Shown here: positions 5,084-5,132 of the stretch, one piece after another
How the letters are laid out: each line of letters begins with the position of its first letter
Numbering within the stretch: position 1 is the stretch's first letter
Assembly (NCBI GenBank): GCA_020025175.1
Contig: JAHHSM010000106.1
Coordinates: 1 to 5,132 of the forward strand
Direction of reading: 5' to 3'
DNA length: 5,132 nucleotides
Source of the DNA: Oscillospiraceae bacterium
GTDB taxonomy: Bacteria > Bacillota > Clostridia > Oscillospirales > Oscillospiraceae
The notes under the pieces: generated by a model
Databases searched by the model: none
The model's input: the letters and a program-made list of their open reading frames with translations, nothing else
Told to the model about the DNA's origin: nothing
Made by a program: the position numbers and the translations under genes

Positions 5084-5132
5084 GCAGAGTGTCCTTATAG
5101 GATTTGAGAAAATCCTGTAATGGACACTCTGC
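5084..5132 (+). terminator. Hairpin after tRNA-Pro, probable terminator (cut by window end)
   Basis: GCAGAGTGTCC (5084-5094) pairs perfectly with GGACACTCTGC (5122-5132), 11 bp. Inside, AGGATTT (5099-5105) pairs with AAATCCT (5110-5116) around a GAGA loop, separated by a 4-by-5 internal loop. It starts two bases after the tRNA CCA, where a tRNA terminator is expected. The T-run that would confirm termination lies beyond the window. Confidence 0.6.

Noticed and set aside
4885..5118. 10-base inverted match ACAGGATTTT (4885-4894) and AAAATCCTGT (5109-5118) flanking the tRNA gene
   Set aside because: Short and A/T-rich; the second copy is explained by the terminator hairpin, with no sign of a mobile element.
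4896..5120. 74-codon + strand open frame across the tRNA
   Set aside because: It reads through the tRNA-Pro gene and its promoter and has no ribosome site.

Overview
The window looks like chromosomal core DNA from a member of the Bacillota (Firmicutes), most likely an endospore-forming clostridium-like lineage. The support is a SpoIVFA-like/SpoIVFB-like gene pair behind a good match to a mother-cell sigma-E promoter, strong AGGAGG-type ribosome sites, low-GC-type sigma-A promoters, and a B12-domain-like radical SAM protein beside its TIGR03936 partner, a pairing common in Clostridia and relatives. Base composition is moderate. I see no insertion sequence, phage gene, CRISPR array or broken gene. 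Genus cannot be assigned by reading alone.

Layout, right to left. At the right edge, on the + strand, lies a tRNA-Pro(CGG) gene (5006-5082) with a near-consensus promoter and the start of a terminator-like hairpin cut by the window end. All protein genes are on the - strand. Divergent from the tRNA, a sigma-E-like promoter (4900-4928) drives an M23/LytM membrane protein in the SpoIVFA position (3814-4869). A SpoIVFB-like M50 intramembrane protease (3207-3839) overlaps its end by 26 bases. A sigma-A-like promoter (3204-3232) overlaps the protease stop codon and probably gives vegetative expression to the next two genes. These are a radical SAM protein (TIGR03960 family, 1333-3168, GTG start) and its small partner (TIGR03936/DUF2344, 678-1340), overlapping by 8 bases. 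After a 157-base gap with its own promoter and a foldable leader comes rplS (ribosomal protein L19, 179-520). A strong hairpin terminator and a second terminator closer to the left edge follow.

How the parts relate: the M23/M50 pair is probably the sporulation signalling unit that activates pro-sigma-K in the mother cell during engulfment and forespore signalling. The two radical SAM genes could be read both from the sporulation promoter and from their internal promoter. Their function is unknown, but their family usually lies next to ribosome and RNA genes. Here the ribosomal neighbour is rplS rather than the rng/rplU genes I would expect. The most interesting points are the nested sigma-E/sigma-A promoters, the intact M23 active site in the SpoIVFA position, the short CBS-less protease, and the radical SAM protein with a His-less B12-like motif and a C-terminal cysteine cluster. 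I found no clearly new multi-gene system.
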